The notes under the pieces: generated by a model
The model's database searches: none
The model's input: only the letters and a program-made list of their open reading frames with translations
Told to the model about the DNA's origin: nothing
Shown here: piece after piece, positions 9,678 to 18,551 of the stretch
Numbering within the stretch: the stretch's first letter is position 1
How the letters are laid out: each line of letters starts with the position of its first letter
DNA from: Litorimonas cladophorae
GTDB lineage: Bacteria; Pseudomonadota; Alphaproteobacteria; Caulobacterales; Maricaulaceae
DNA length: 64,000 bases
NCBI RefSeq assembly: GCF_014652455.1
Contig: NZ_BMYV01000003.1
Coordinates: 1-64,000 of the forward strand
Direction of reading: 5' to 3'
Made by a program: the position numbers and the translations under genes

Positions 9678-11030
9678 ATGGCCGAACCTGTCAAATTAAG
9701 GTCTGTTGCACCACCGGAAGCTCGACGTTCGCGTCCCAGCGTCTTAGAAACACTGATCCGCTTGGAAGGCGAAGCCATTGCCGCAACCGATGCGCTGTCC
9801 CTGCAACATCAGGCCGTCAACAAGCCCAGAGACATCCTCGACTGCGGACACATCTTTTGGGTCTCTAGAAAAGGCTCAGCCGTTAAAATCTTGGCTGTTA
9901 CTGGCCAAGAACAAATGGAACGCCACACGCCTTTCGGGCAATGGCTCAAATCCGATTTAAAGACTCGAATTCAGAAAGGCGAATTGAACACGGCCAGTCA
10001 ATGGCAATTCAAATCTGGGAAGAGTGGCGATGTCATTACCTACCCCTTTATTCACGCATTCTTCGCGCCCTTTTCCCCAAACCCAAAATCTGGCGGGCTC
10101 TTATTCGCCTTTGCTGCGCCACCGCCTGAATCGCATGTGCCAATTATGGCGAGATTGGGTGAAATCTACGGTCTTGTACACGCAGCGCGACGCGGCGCCA
10201 AACGCGCGCGCATGGCGCCGCGCAAACGCAACTTGTTTTTGGGAACGGTTGGAGCTCTCGCACTCATTGGTTTAATTCCAATTCCAATGACGACACTCGC
10301 CCCTGCGGAAGTCGTAGCGGATTCTCCATTCATACTGTCAGCTGAGTTTGATGGCGTGATAAAAGATATTCTTGTGGCGCCGAACGCCCAAGTAAAGGCA
10401 GGTGACGCTTTGGTTCAATTGGACGACGTCACTCTACGAAATGAGCTGATCCTAGCGGAAAAAGAGCTCCAATTGTCAGAAGTAAGGCGCAAAATGGCAG
10501 GGTTGCGCGCCTTTGTTGACGCTGAAGCGAAACGGGAATTGGCTGTGGCCAATGCCGAAGCCGATTTAGCCAAAGCGCGGCGCGATTATGCGCAAGAGCG
10601 GCTAGATAAAACAATTCTACGAGCGCCTCGCGATGGCTTGGCACTATTTTCAGATGTCTCCGAGCTGACTGGGCAGCCCGTGAGCAATGGTGAGGCAATT
10701 CTTCGAATTGCTGAACCCACACGTGTACTCTTGCGCCTCCATGCCCCCCTCGCTCATGGCGAGGCGTTGCGCGAGGGTGCGCGTGTGCGGATGTTCCTCG
10801 ATACCGATCCTGTAACCCCTTTAGAAGCAGAGCTGGTCAGAGCGAGCTACCGAGCTGTCACCCTTCCAGAAGGCGGCATGGCCTTTGATGCGCATGCTAT
10901 GCTGACTGATGGTGACGTGCCTCGGATTGGCGCGCGCGGCGTCGCGAAAATCTATGGAGAAAAAGCGCCACTTGGCTATTTCCTTATTCGCCGCCCATTA
11001 ACGTTGTTCCGTCAAATGACAGGCCTCTGA
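9678..11030 (+). CDS. Membrane-anchored HlyD-family adaptor with cytosolic N-terminal domain
   Basis: The protein has 450 residues. Residues 1-180 are cytosolic and resemble a GAF-like sensory fold in length and position, which is a tentative reading. One transmembrane helix lies at about 186-206 (LGTVGALALIGLIPIP). A periplasmic HlyD-type lipoyl/coiled-coil/beta-barrel module follows (FDGVIKDILVAPNAQVKAG near 225; LRAPRDGLALFSD near 315). The start at 9678 is 3 nt after the previous stop. Together with the next gene it provides a two-adaptor inner-membrane platform. No ATPase domain is present. The extended cytosolic head could recognise cargo, which is an inference. Confidence 0.8.
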   Translation: MAEPVKLRSVAPPEARRSRPSVLETLIRLEGEAIAATDALSLQHQAVNKPRDILDCGHIFWVSRKGSAVKILAVTGQEQMERHTPFGQWLKSDLKTRIQKGELNTASQWQFKSGKSGDVITYPFIHAFFAPFSPNPKSGGLLFAFAAPPPESHVPIMARLGEIYGLVHAARRGAKRARMAPRKRNLFLGTVGALALIGLIPIPMTTLAPAEVVADSPFILSAEFDGVIKDILVAPNAQVKAGDALVQLDDVTLRNELILAEKELQLSEVRRKMAGLRAFVDAEAKRELAVANAEADLAKARRDYAQERLDKTILRAPRDGLALFSDVSELTGQPVSNGEAILRIAEPTRVLLRLHAPLAHGEALREGARVRMFLDTDPVTPLEAELVRASYRAVTLPEGGMAFDAHAMLTDGDVPRIGARGVAKIYGEKAPLGYFLIRRPLTLFRQMTGL

Positions 11031-11033
11031 CCC

Positions 11034-13148
11034 ATGCAGGCTGCGGCAGAGGAGCAAGCACCGCCGCTTCCGCCATTGCGGCAGGAGTTGCGCCTAGAGC
11101 GCGATGAATTGCGAGATCGTTGGCTATTGCATGATCCCGTCCGGGGACGGTTTCATGCCATCGGGCATGTTGCGTTCACGGCTTTAGCCCACTGGGATAC
11201 CATCCAGCCCGATGAATTCATCACACAACTAAATGCAGAAAACCCAGATCTAGATTTCGACGCAGAGGAATTAAAAGAACTCACGGAGTTTCTTTTTGCA
11301 GAAAAGCTCCTGGACCAAAAGGGAGGCCAAGACGCTGAACGGCTGGCAACACATGAGGCGGCGCTTCGCAAACCGTGGCATGAACAGCTGATACACAAAT
11401 ATCTTTTTTTCAGGATACCTCTCTGGAATCCACAGGCTTTTCTGGATCGGACTGGCCCATCTGTCTCAAGATTTTTAAGACCGTCGGTTTTTAAAGTTAT
11501 TTTTTTTGTGGGCCTTATCGGCCTCTATTTCGCCTTGCGACAATGGGATAACTTCACCTCAACCTTTCTCTATTTTTTCACGCCACAAGGGTTTCTTTTT
11601 TACGGCCTGAGTTTGATCGTATTAAAAATCTTGCATGAACTCGGACATGCCTACGCGGCTCGTCATTTCGGCGCGCGAGTTCCAGTTATTGGCATCGCAT
11701 TTTTGGTCATGTTTCCAATCCTCTACACCGACACCACCGACGCTTGGCGGGTACAGGAGCGACGTTCCCGGACATTGATCAACGGCGCTGGTATCACAGT
11801 AGAGCTCTGCATCGCCGCGATCTCTGTATTTTTATGGGCCTTTCTCCCCGATGGAATTTTTCGCTCTATCGCGTTTTTTGCCGCCACGACGAGTTGGGCG
11901 ATGAGCTTGTTTGTCAATTTGAACCCATGGATGCGTTTCGATGGCTATTATTTGATAAGCGACCTTCTAGGCGTTGAGAATTTGCAAAAGCGGGGCTTCG
12001 AAGTTGGCCGCTGGGTGATGCGAAACACACTATTTGGCTTAGACGAAGGTCTTTCGGAATCTTATCCGCGGAAAGCACTTTTCGGGATGACGATCTACGC
12101 TTGGTCGACATGGGTTTATCGGTTTTTCCTGTTCTTAGGGATCGCCATCCTCGTTCATCATATTTTCCCAAAGGCAATCGGGATTGTGCTGTTTACCGTT
12201 GAGATTGCCATGTTCATCGCCGTTCCTATCTGGCGCGAAATCAAACATTGGTGGAGCCAACGTATGTCTATCTTGTCCCATAATCGCGGCCGTGCAACCT
12301 TGGCCGTGTCGACCCTCGCACTTTTGGCCTTCGTTGTGCCTTGGCCCTCAACGGTCAGTGCCCCCGCCCTTATCCGACCTGCGGACGACACCCGACTCTA
12401 CCCGCCTGCAGCAGCTCGCATTCAGTCAATCTCTATTCGCAATGGAGACACCGTAAGCGAAGGCACAATTGTAATGCAGCTTTCGTCCCCGGCATTATTG
12501 CACGCCAAGGCGCTCGCCGAGCTAGAGTTAAAAGTTGCAGAAGCACGTTGGGCCCAACGCGCGGCGTCGCTACAGGACCGTCAATCGGGCGAGCTTCTTC
12601 GGGATGAATTGGAGCAAAAACGCGAAGCTCTGGAGTCAGTCAATCGGGAACTGGACCGCTTGACTCTGCGTGCACCCCACAAAGGTGTGATTTCCGACAT
12701 GCCCGACAGCTTGACGTCAGGCACACAAGTCCAGGTCGCTTCGGCGCTTATGAGGATATCAGACCACGAAAAAATTGAACTCATTGCACTTCCTTCGGAA
12801 AAGCACGCCGATCGTTTGGCCAGCGGCAATGATTTCGTATTCATCAGCGATCAAGCAGGCCGGCCCAAACGTGGCGGACAACTTGCCCATCTAGCGCCAA
12901 CAGCCGACATCTACGTGACCGAGCCCGTGCTAACAGTCATGGGTGGGGGGCCAATCGCCGTGAAAGAAGATGACCAAGGTCACGCGATTGCCGATATTCC
13001 TGTGTTTAAAGTCTCAGGTCCGCTGCCCAATGAACAGCTCTTACGAGAGGAGCGCGGCGTCGTACGTATTGATGCCAAGCCGCGCAGCGCAGCTCGTGCC
13101 GTCTATAATTCAACTATGGGCATATTACTGCGGGAGACGGACTTCTAA
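11034..13148 (+). CDS. PqqD-like / M50 site-2-protease-like / HlyD fusion protein
   Basis: This 704-residue protein has three parts. Residues about 15-95 resemble a PqqD-type peptide-binding winged helix (WLLHDPVRGRFHAIG). Residues about 150-440 form a polytopic membrane domain with the M50 zinc motif HELGH at 201-205 and the second ligand motif NLNPWMRFDGYY at 295-306 (Asp303). Residues about 445-704 form a HlyD-type lipoyl and coiled-coil module (IRNGDTVSEG near 469; LRAPHKGVISD near 545). All M50 catalytic residues are present. It ends an operon with two adaptors and probably sits in the inner membrane, cleaving or gating an exported partner; the giant LEPR-XLL protein is the obvious candidate. 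That link is inferred from position only. Confidence 0.85.
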   Translation: MQAAAEEQAPPLPPLRQELRLERDELRDRWLLHDPVRGRFHAIGHVAFTALAHWDTIQPDEFITQLNAENPDLDFDAEELKELTEFLFAEKLLDQKGGQDAERLATHEAALRKPWHEQLIHKYLFFRIPLWNPQAFLDRTGPSVSRFLRPSVFKVIFFVGLIGLYFALRQWDNFTSTFLYFFTPQGFLFYGLSLIVLKILHELGHAYAARHFGARVPVIGIAFLVMFPILYTDTTDAWRVQERRSRTLINGAGITVELCIAAISVFLWAFLPDGIFRSIAFFAATTSWAMSLFVNLNPWMRFDGYYLISDLLGVENLQKRGFEVGRWVMRNTLFGLDEGLSESYPRKALFGMTIYAWSTWVYRFFLFLGIAILVHHIFPKAIGIVLFTVEIAMFIAVPIWREIKHWWSQRMSILSHNRGRATLAVSTLALLAFVVPWPSTVSAPALIRPADDTRLYPPAAARIQSISIRNGDTVSEGTIVMQLSSPALLHAKALAELELKVAEARWAQRAASLQDRQSGELLRDELEQKREALESVNRELDRLTLRAPHKGVISDMPDSLTSGTQVQVASALMRISDHEKIELIALPSEKHADRLASGNDFVFISDQAGRPKRGGQLAHLAPTADIYVTEPVLTVMGGGPIAVKEDDQGHAIADIPVFKVSGPLPNEQLLREERGVVRIDAKPRSAARAVYNSTMGILLRETDF

Positions 13149-13266
13149 GACTTAGGGACCCAAAAATCTTGGTTGGCTGAACTTCGATCATAGAACCGAC
13201 ACCTAACATCATCCATTCAGCTCACTCGGACGTATTTTGAAGGTAACCCACTCAAAGTAGGCCTAA

Positions 13267-14259
13267 GTGAAACCATCGATAACGACATATTTGCCCCTCC
13301 GGTCTGGAGAGCGGCCTGTTGAGAACGCGCCTTTAGTTCAAACAGAGTCTGGCAACCAATGTATTCCCCAGCATTATCTGGAGTTCCATCATACCTTAGG
13401 AACCATCGAGGAAATCGTTTCTCAAATTGCCTACTCGGCGCGCTACCCTGTATTCGTCAGCGAAGATGAAGGTGGGATATTCGTGCAGATTGGGGTTATC
13501 GGACCCGATAATTACAAGGCCATACCGAGCGAAAAAATCGTATTCGGGCGGCGCTGGCGTGTAGAACCACATCTTCCGACATCCGAAATCATTCAAACGG
13601 TTTTCCTGGCTCTAAAAAAAGCGCGCGAACATGAAATTCGTGAACAATTTGTGCTCTTGTCAGATGAACGCGTAACGACACCCTTTAATTGCCATCATGA
13701 CTTACCGCTTATGGTTCATTTGTCAGATGAGCTGTCGAGACACCACCGCGAGGATTTTTCACTGATAGAGTTGCAGGACTTGCTAACTTGCATGCGGTTC
13801 CAAGACGTCGAATATGAACTTCTTGAGTCTTTGCAATTGGCTAGCGGAGCATTTGCCGTGACCTTGCGGGCGCAGACACGTTGCTCAGATTTTATCGATG
13901 TTTATGGCGCGAAAATAAGTTTTATAACCCCAACGCTCGACAGTGCGGCGCTATTGCACAATATCGCTGCAGAGTTGATCCGTCTGAGCGACCGACATGT
14001 CGACGAAACCTTTACATTCGATGGCTTCGCGAGGTTTAGTCACGCCATCGACCCCTTCGCCATTGCAGAAATGTCGGCGAAATATCGTGCACATCCGTCC
14101 AAATTCATGGATCCAAACGCGGTCGCGCCACAATTAAAGAATGCGCTAAAGTCGATGAATTATGAAGTTGACCAGAAACGCATTCCCGCTTTGTCAGACA
14201 GCCTTTACGGGGCGCGTATCAGAGAGAATTTGGCCACTTTTGGCCTAGCTATAAGCTAA
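13267..14259 (+). CDS. Conserved-looking hypothetical protein of the export locus
   Basis: I do not recognise this 330-residue soluble protein. It starts at a GTG (13267) with only a weak AGTAGG upstream, 118 nt after the M50 fusion gene and on the same strand. It has no signal peptide or membrane helix. It is His- and Asp-rich with mixed alpha/beta character; the first 130 residues (around FHHTLGTIEEIVSQIAYSAR) and the rest look like two domains. Its place downstream of the exporter suggests an accessory or cytosolic chaperone role. That is inference, and it could be an independent gene. Confidence 0.6.
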   Translation: MKPSITTYLPLRSGERPVENAPLVQTESGNQCIPQHYLEFHHTLGTIEEIVSQIAYSARYPVFVSEDEGGIFVQIGVIGPDNYKAIPSEKIVFGRRWRVEPHLPTSEIIQTVFLALKKAREHEIREQFVLLSDERVTTPFNCHHDLPLMVHLSDELSRHHREDFSLIELQDLLTCMRFQDVEYELLESLQLASGAFAVTLRAQTRCSDFIDVYGAKISFITPTLDSAALLHNIAAELIRLSDRHVDETFTFDGFARFSHAIDPFAIAEMSAKYRAHPSKFMDPNAVAPQLKNALKSMNYEVDQKRIPALSDSLYGARIRENLATFGLAIS

Positions 14260-14267
14260 AATAGTTT

Positions 14268-14300
14268 GTCTGGACTTGATATCGTGCATCAAGCCCAGAC
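14268..14300. terminator. Hairpin between convergent genes
   Basis: GTCTGG/CCAGAC and CTTGAT/ATCAAG pair around a 7-nt loop with one A/C mismatch. The hairpin lies between the convergent unknown gene and the Dcp-type peptidase gene. It would act as a bidirectional terminator, although the following T run is weak. Confidence 0.5.
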
Positions 14301-14311
14301 CTAGTCTTTCA

Positions 14312-16507
14312 TCACTTCTCTTCGGGAACGGGAAAACCGCGTTTTCTCATGAGCGGGGCAATCGAAACATCGCGACCACGAAATGCGCGGAACCCGTCAG
14401 CAGGGTCAACCGTATCGCCAACGCTCATGATATTCTCATAAAGAGATTTGGCGGTCGCCTCGTCATAAAAACTGCCCGCTTCCTCAAAAGCTTCAGCCGC
14501 GTCCGCAGTCAAAGTATCGGACCACAAATAGCTGTAATAGCCCGCGCTATATCCACCGGAGAAAATATGCCCAAAATGCGGGGTACGGTGACGCATAACG
14601 ATCTGTGGCGGCATACCCAGTTGTGCCAGCGTTTCGCGCTCAAAGGCATCTGGGTCGATTGGGTCGCCGCCAGCCATATGAAGTTTCATGTCGATCAGCG
14701 CACTACCCAAATATTCTACGGTGCTAAACCCTTGATTAAACGTCGCGGCCTTCCGCATCTTTGCCAAAAGCTCAGCAGGAATGGGCTTACCCGTCTCATA
14801 GTGAACCGCATATGTGTTCAAGACCTCAGGCGTTTCTAACCAGTGCTCATTTAGTTGCGACGGAAATTCAACATAATCTCGCGCGACGGATGTCCCAGAC
14901 TGACTTGGATAGGTTACATTGGAGTTGAGTCCATGTAACGCGTGACCAAATTCATGGAACATAGTGTTAGCGTCATCCCAGCTGATCAACACAGGTTCCC
15001 CTGGTGCAGGTTTGACGAAGTTTGAATTGTTGGACACGATAACTTTTATATCCTGTCCGTCCATACGATGCTGGGTCCGATAGGCATTCATCCAAGCGCC
15101 AGAGCGCTTGCCTTTGCGCGCATAAGGATCAAAATACCAAAGTCCAACAAGGTCATCGCCATTGGTGACTTTCCAGACGCGGACGTCTTCATGAAAGACT
15201 GGCACATCTGTGACCTGCTCAAAGTCAAAATTATAGAGACGCTTGGCCGCATAAAACATGCCCTCGCGTAGTTTCTCCATCTGCAAATAAGGTTTCACCA
15301 AATTGAAATCGAGATCATATTTCTCTTTGCGAACTTTTTCCGCGTAGAAGCGGTAATCCCAAGGCGCAATTTCGATCTCTGCGCCCTCTCTATCGGCGAC
15401 GGCTTGCATATCCGCCACTTCTTCCGTCGCTCTTGCTACGGCGGCCGGCCAGACAGCTTCCATCAAATCAATGGCGTTTTGCGGTGTTTTTGCCATGCGC
15501 GTCTCCAGCGCCCAATGAGCGTGGGATTCATATCCAAGAAGCTGTGCGCGCTGAAAGCGCAGCTGCAAGATTTCCGTGATGATCGCATTGTTATCGAACT
15601 CGCCACCATTATCGCCACGACCATAATATTTATTCCATACGGTTTCACGCAGCCCGCGATTGGTAGAATAGGTTAGGAACGGATCCATAGAGGATCGAGT
15701 GTTGGTTACCGCCCATTTGCCCTCTTCGCCCAATCCCTTGGCTGCATTTGCCATAGAAGAGATCAACCAATCTGGTAGTCCATCGAGGTCAGATTCATTC
15801 AATATCGTAGGGTAATTTTCTTCGTCATTTTGGACATTTTGACCAAACTTAGTGCTGAGTTCTGCCAGTCGCGAATTTATCGTCGAGAGCGTTTCTTTGT
15901 CATCTTCAGACAAGTTTGCACCCTGACGAACAAAGCTGCGGTATTGGTCCTCAACCAATCTTTGTTGGACAGGGTTCAGACCTTCCTCGTCCATATTTTC
16001 ATAAACGGCTTTGACCTTGTTAAACAACTTTTTGTTCTGCGTGATTCCATCATAGAAAGCCGAGAATTTCGGAGACATTTCTGATTGAATGGCCTGCATT
16101 TCAGGCGTGGACAAATTACTGGCGTGAACGCCATAGAGCCGCGACGCACGATCTAACGCTGCACCACTGCGTTCCATGGCCAAGATGACATTCTCGAAGG
16201 TTGGCATCGCTTTATTGTCAGCAATCTGATCAATGTCTGCCTGTGCGGTAGCCATGGCCTGTTCCAAGGCTGAGCTAAAGACGTCTGGATCGACTTTATC
16301 CCAAGGTGGGACGCCGCCATAGGGACCCGTCCAATCTGCATTGATCACGTCGATGGCGGCTTGATTGTCTGGCAATGGAATACTTTCAATCTCAGTCGTC
16401 ATTGGGACTTCGACCTTCGAAGTCTTGGGTGAACAAGCACTCAACAAAGCTGCGCTCAAAAGAACGGCACTCAGGGAAGCGGTCGACAAAAGCTTAGATT
16501 TAACCAC
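14312..16507 (-). CDS. dcp: M3-family peptidyl-dipeptidase lipoprotein (Dcp-like)
   Basis: This 731-residue zinc metallopeptidase of family M3 removes C-terminal dipeptides from oligopeptides. The N-terminus carries a lipobox (LLSAC, Cys25), so it is anchored in the envelope rather than cytosolic like E. coli Dcp. The catalytic motif HEFGH is at 518-522, followed by the conserved long M3 C-terminal helical region (FPSQLNEHWLETPEV; HRTPHFGHIFSGGYSAGYYSY). The GTG start at 16507 has GGAG eight bases upstream. Length is normal for the family. It stands alone, probably with its own promoter in the spacer toward 16620. Confidence 0.92.
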   Translation of the reverse strand: MVKSKLLSTASLSAVLLSAALLSACSPKTSKVEVPMTTEIESIPLPDNQAAIDVINADWTGPYGGVPPWDKVDPDVFSSALEQAMATAQADIDQIADNKAMPTFENVILAMERSGAALDRASRLYGVHASNLSTPEMQAIQSEMSPKFSAFYDGITQNKKLFNKVKAVYENMDEEGLNPVQQRLVEDQYRSFVRQGANLSEDDKETLSTINSRLAELSTKFGQNVQNDEENYPTILNESDLDGLPDWLISSMANAAKGLGEEGKWAVTNTRSSMDPFLTYSTNRGLRETVWNKYYGRGDNGGEFDNNAIITEILQLRFQRAQLLGYESHAHWALETRMAKTPQNAIDLMEAVWPAAVARATEEVADMQAVADREGAEIEIAPWDYRFYAEKVRKEKYDLDFNLVKPYLQMEKLREGMFYAAKRLYNFDFEQVTDVPVFHEDVRVWKVTNGDDLVGLWYFDPYARKGKRSGAWMNAYRTQHRMDGQDIKVIVSNNSNFVKPAPGEPVLISWDDANTMFHEFGHALHGLNSNVTYPSQSGTSVARDYVEFPSQLNEHWLETPEVLNTYAVHYETGKPIPAELLAKMRKAATFNQGFSTVEYLGSALIDMKLHMAGGDPIDPDAFERETLAQLGMPPQIVMRHRTPHFGHIFSGGYSAGYYSYLWSDTLTADAAEAFEEAGSFYDEATAKSLYENIMSVGDTVDPADGFRAFRGRDVSIAPLMRKRGFPVPEEK

Positions 16508-16625
16508 GTAAAGTCTCCATATTTTTTAACAATATGGGCTTTTAAATCCTCATGACAATGCGCAACGGGGCCATAGTTGCGGCGCGGCCCTCCCATACTC
16601 TGGATATAAATTTGACGGCAGAGAC

Positions 16626-17129
16626 CTAATCAATCCATTTTAGTTTCTCCAAAGGATATCCAAGATACCATTTGGCGCGCTCTAAAATGATGCGTGTCTT
16701 CACAATCTTTATTCCCAGATCCTCGCGACCACTTATGTCGTCAATCAACGCGTTCAGGGCCTGAGTATTTGAGCAACAGGTGAAACAGATATAATCCACA
16801 TCTCCCGTGATCCGCAGACAATCCATGAACTCGGGGATTACCTCAATTGCCGCTTCAAAGCTTTTCCGAAAGGCCGTGCTGTTATTCTCCAAGGTAAACT
16901 CAACATAGGCCAAAACGTTCTCGACCATCCTGTCCAAGTCTAAGTCGGTGTGAAAGCTCACGAAGTAACCAGCTTCTTTTAGCGCCTTCATGCGTTGAAA
17001 ACAGGCGCTGGGTGACAGGCCAACCCGTTCCGCAAGTTCTTGGTTTGAGATATCTGAGTTTAGATGAGTGATGGAAAGAATCATTTTATTGATCGCATCC
17101 AGCTTCAGGTTTCTTTTCTTTGACGGCAT
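16626..17129 (-). CDS. Lrp/AsnC-family transcriptional regulator
   Basis: This 167-residue regulator has an N-terminal helix-turn-helix (LDAINKMILSITHLNS, then NQELAERVGLSPSACFQRMK at about 25-45) and a C-terminal RAM ligand-binding domain (YVEFTLENN to the end). The frame stays open to 17315, but the ATG at 17129 has GAGG just upstream and aligns with the usual Lrp N-terminus; the longer form would run into the divergent permease leader. It is encoded head-to-head with the permease/hydantoinase operon and likely controls it in response to an amino-acid-like or hydantoin-like ligand. Confidence 0.9.
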   Translation of the reverse strand: MPSKKRNLKLDAINKMILSITHLNSDISNQELAERVGLSPSACFQRMKALKEAGYFVSFHTDLDLDRMVENVLAYVEFTLENNSTAFRKSFEAAIEVIPEFMDCLRITGDVDYICFTCCSNTQALNALIDDISGREDLGIKIVKTRIILERAKWYLGYPLEKLKWID

Positions 17130-17267
17130 CTTTTCCTCACTTCGTTCAAACCATAAAGCGAATTTTGATTTGTCCGCAATGACGAAATTGTTCTTTGCTG
17201 GCGCTATCGCATTCGACCGATAATTCTGTAGGGATACCGCTAATACTGGAAAAAAGAGGGTGGGCCA
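17130..17267. promoter_or_regulatory. Divergent control region, Lrp regulator / permease operon
   Basis: A 138-bp spacer between the Lrp start and the TTG start of the permease. By family habit the regulator would bind here and control both directions. It is AT-rich (for example near 17160-17190), but I assign no specific operator. Confidence 0.4.
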
Positions 17268-18551
17268 TTGGAAGATAATAGCGAATTTGCAGCGGTTACG
17301 ATTACCGAGAGCCAACTTGTGCCTTGGCCGCGCGTCGCAGCCGTAGGGGCAATGGTAGCATTTTCGCTACCGACTTTTGTGACGGGTCTAGAAGTCGGCG
17401 CAGGATTGAGCCCAATGAACACGGTTTGGGCTCTGCTTTGGGGCTCAATCATTATCGTCATTATCGGCGCAACCATGGGAGTTATCGGAGCCAAATCTCG
17501 GATGAGTTCATACCTCTTGGTCCGAATAGCATTTGGTGATGTCGGCGCAGGTTTAGTGAATATCGCTTTCGCTGTCTCCTTACTGGGATGGTTCGGGGTC
17601 AACATTAATCTATTTATGGACGCCGTTGCGGGATTAGGGCGAGACGTTTGGGGCATCGAACTGCCGCCTATCGGCCTCGCAATTTTCGCGAGTTTCTGCA
17701 TGACGCTCACGACATTGATCGGTTTCAAAGCGATCAACCTGTTGGCAAGTTTACTGGTCCCAGTCCTGGCTGTCGTGACAGTTCTATTGGCGAAATTTGC
17801 GCTCTCCACACAGACCCTCTCCGAAGTTTTCGCTGCAGAAAAGGCGGAAGCCCTCACTGTTGGCGAAGGCATTTCCGCGATTGTCGGAGCCATCATTATA
17901 GGAGCAATCATCCTGCCTGACATTACGCGCTTTTTGAAACATTGGAGTGGCGCAATCTATACAGCCATAATCTCCTACATTATTGTTCAGATGGCCGTCA
18001 TGGGGGCTGCGGCGCTTGCGGGAGCGACATCAGGTAAAGACGACGTCCTTGAAATCATGTTGGACCTAAACTTAGGCATTGGCGCGTTCATCATCGTGAT
18101 TGCGGGCAGTTGGGTTCTTAATTCTCTAAACCTCTACAGCGCCGTTCTCGGAATGAAGGCGACATTTCCCAAACTTAAAACCGTCCTGCTAACGATCGCG
18201 CTAGGCGTAATCGGCGTAGCGGCAGCCCTGATGAATATTTTAGATAACTTCATTATTTTTCTATTCTATCTTTCGGTCATTTTCATCCCAGTCGCGGGGG
18301 TTCTCATGATTGATGGTCTACTCATTCGGCCCAAGGCGTACCGGATAGAGACGCTAGAAAATAATAGAAGCTTGAACTGGAAGGGCTTTGTGGCTTGGGC
18401 TGTCGGCGCGGCCATTGCTATCTTAGCCTCTGAAGGCATCACCCAACCCCTTTCAAAGATAGCGGCCATAGACGCCGTATTGTTGTCTGCCATTATTTAT
18501 ATCGCCTTGGCGTGGAACGAGCGCGAGAAGAAACAGGTTATTTCGGTATGA
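17268..18551 (+). CDS. NCS1-type cytosine/purine/hydantoin permease
   Basis: This 427-residue, 12-helix membrane transporter belongs to the nucleobase-cation-symport-1 family (cytosine permease CodB and hydantoin permease relatives). The N-terminus (VPWPRVAAVGAMVAFSLPTF) and the GFKAINLLASLLVP segment fit the family. The start is a TTG at 17268 with GAGGG eight bases upstream. It shares an ATGA stop/start overlap with the hydantoinase gene, so the two are co-translated. Substrate is unproven; the context points to a hydantoin-like or cyclic-amide compound. Confidence 0.85.
   Translation: MEDNSEFAAVTITESQLVPWPRVAAVGAMVAFSLPTFVTGLEVGAGLSPMNTVWALLWGSIIIVIIGATMGVIGAKSRMSSYLLVRIAFGDVGAGLVNIAFAVSLLGWFGVNINLFMDAVAGLGRDVWGIELPPIGLAIFASFCMTLTTLIGFKAINLLASLLVPVLAVVTVLLAKFALSTQTLSEVFAAEKAEALTVGEGISAIVGAIIIGAIILPDITRFLKHWSGAIYTAIISYIIVQMAVMGAAALAGATSGKDDVLEIMLDLNLGIGAFIIVIAGSWVLNSLNLYSAVLGMKATFPKLKTVLLTIALGVIGVAAALMNILDNFIIFLFYLSVIFIPVAGVLMIDGLLIRPKAYRIETLENNRSLNWKGFVAWAVGAAIAILASEGITQPLSKIAAIDAVLLSAIIYIALAWNEREKKQVISV

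Noticed and set aside
9348-10722. Antisense frames over the adaptor genes
   Set aside because: Coding frames on the plus strand have clear HlyD motifs; the antisense ones do not.
17130-17315. Longer N-terminus of the Lrp regulator
   Set aside because: The extension overlaps the divergent permease start, lacks family similarity, and a good ribosome site precedes the ATG at 17129.
18512-18547. Earlier ATG for the hydantoinase-like gene
   Set aside because: It sits inside the permease coding region; the ATG at 18548 fits the family N-terminus and overlaps the permease stop as ATGA.
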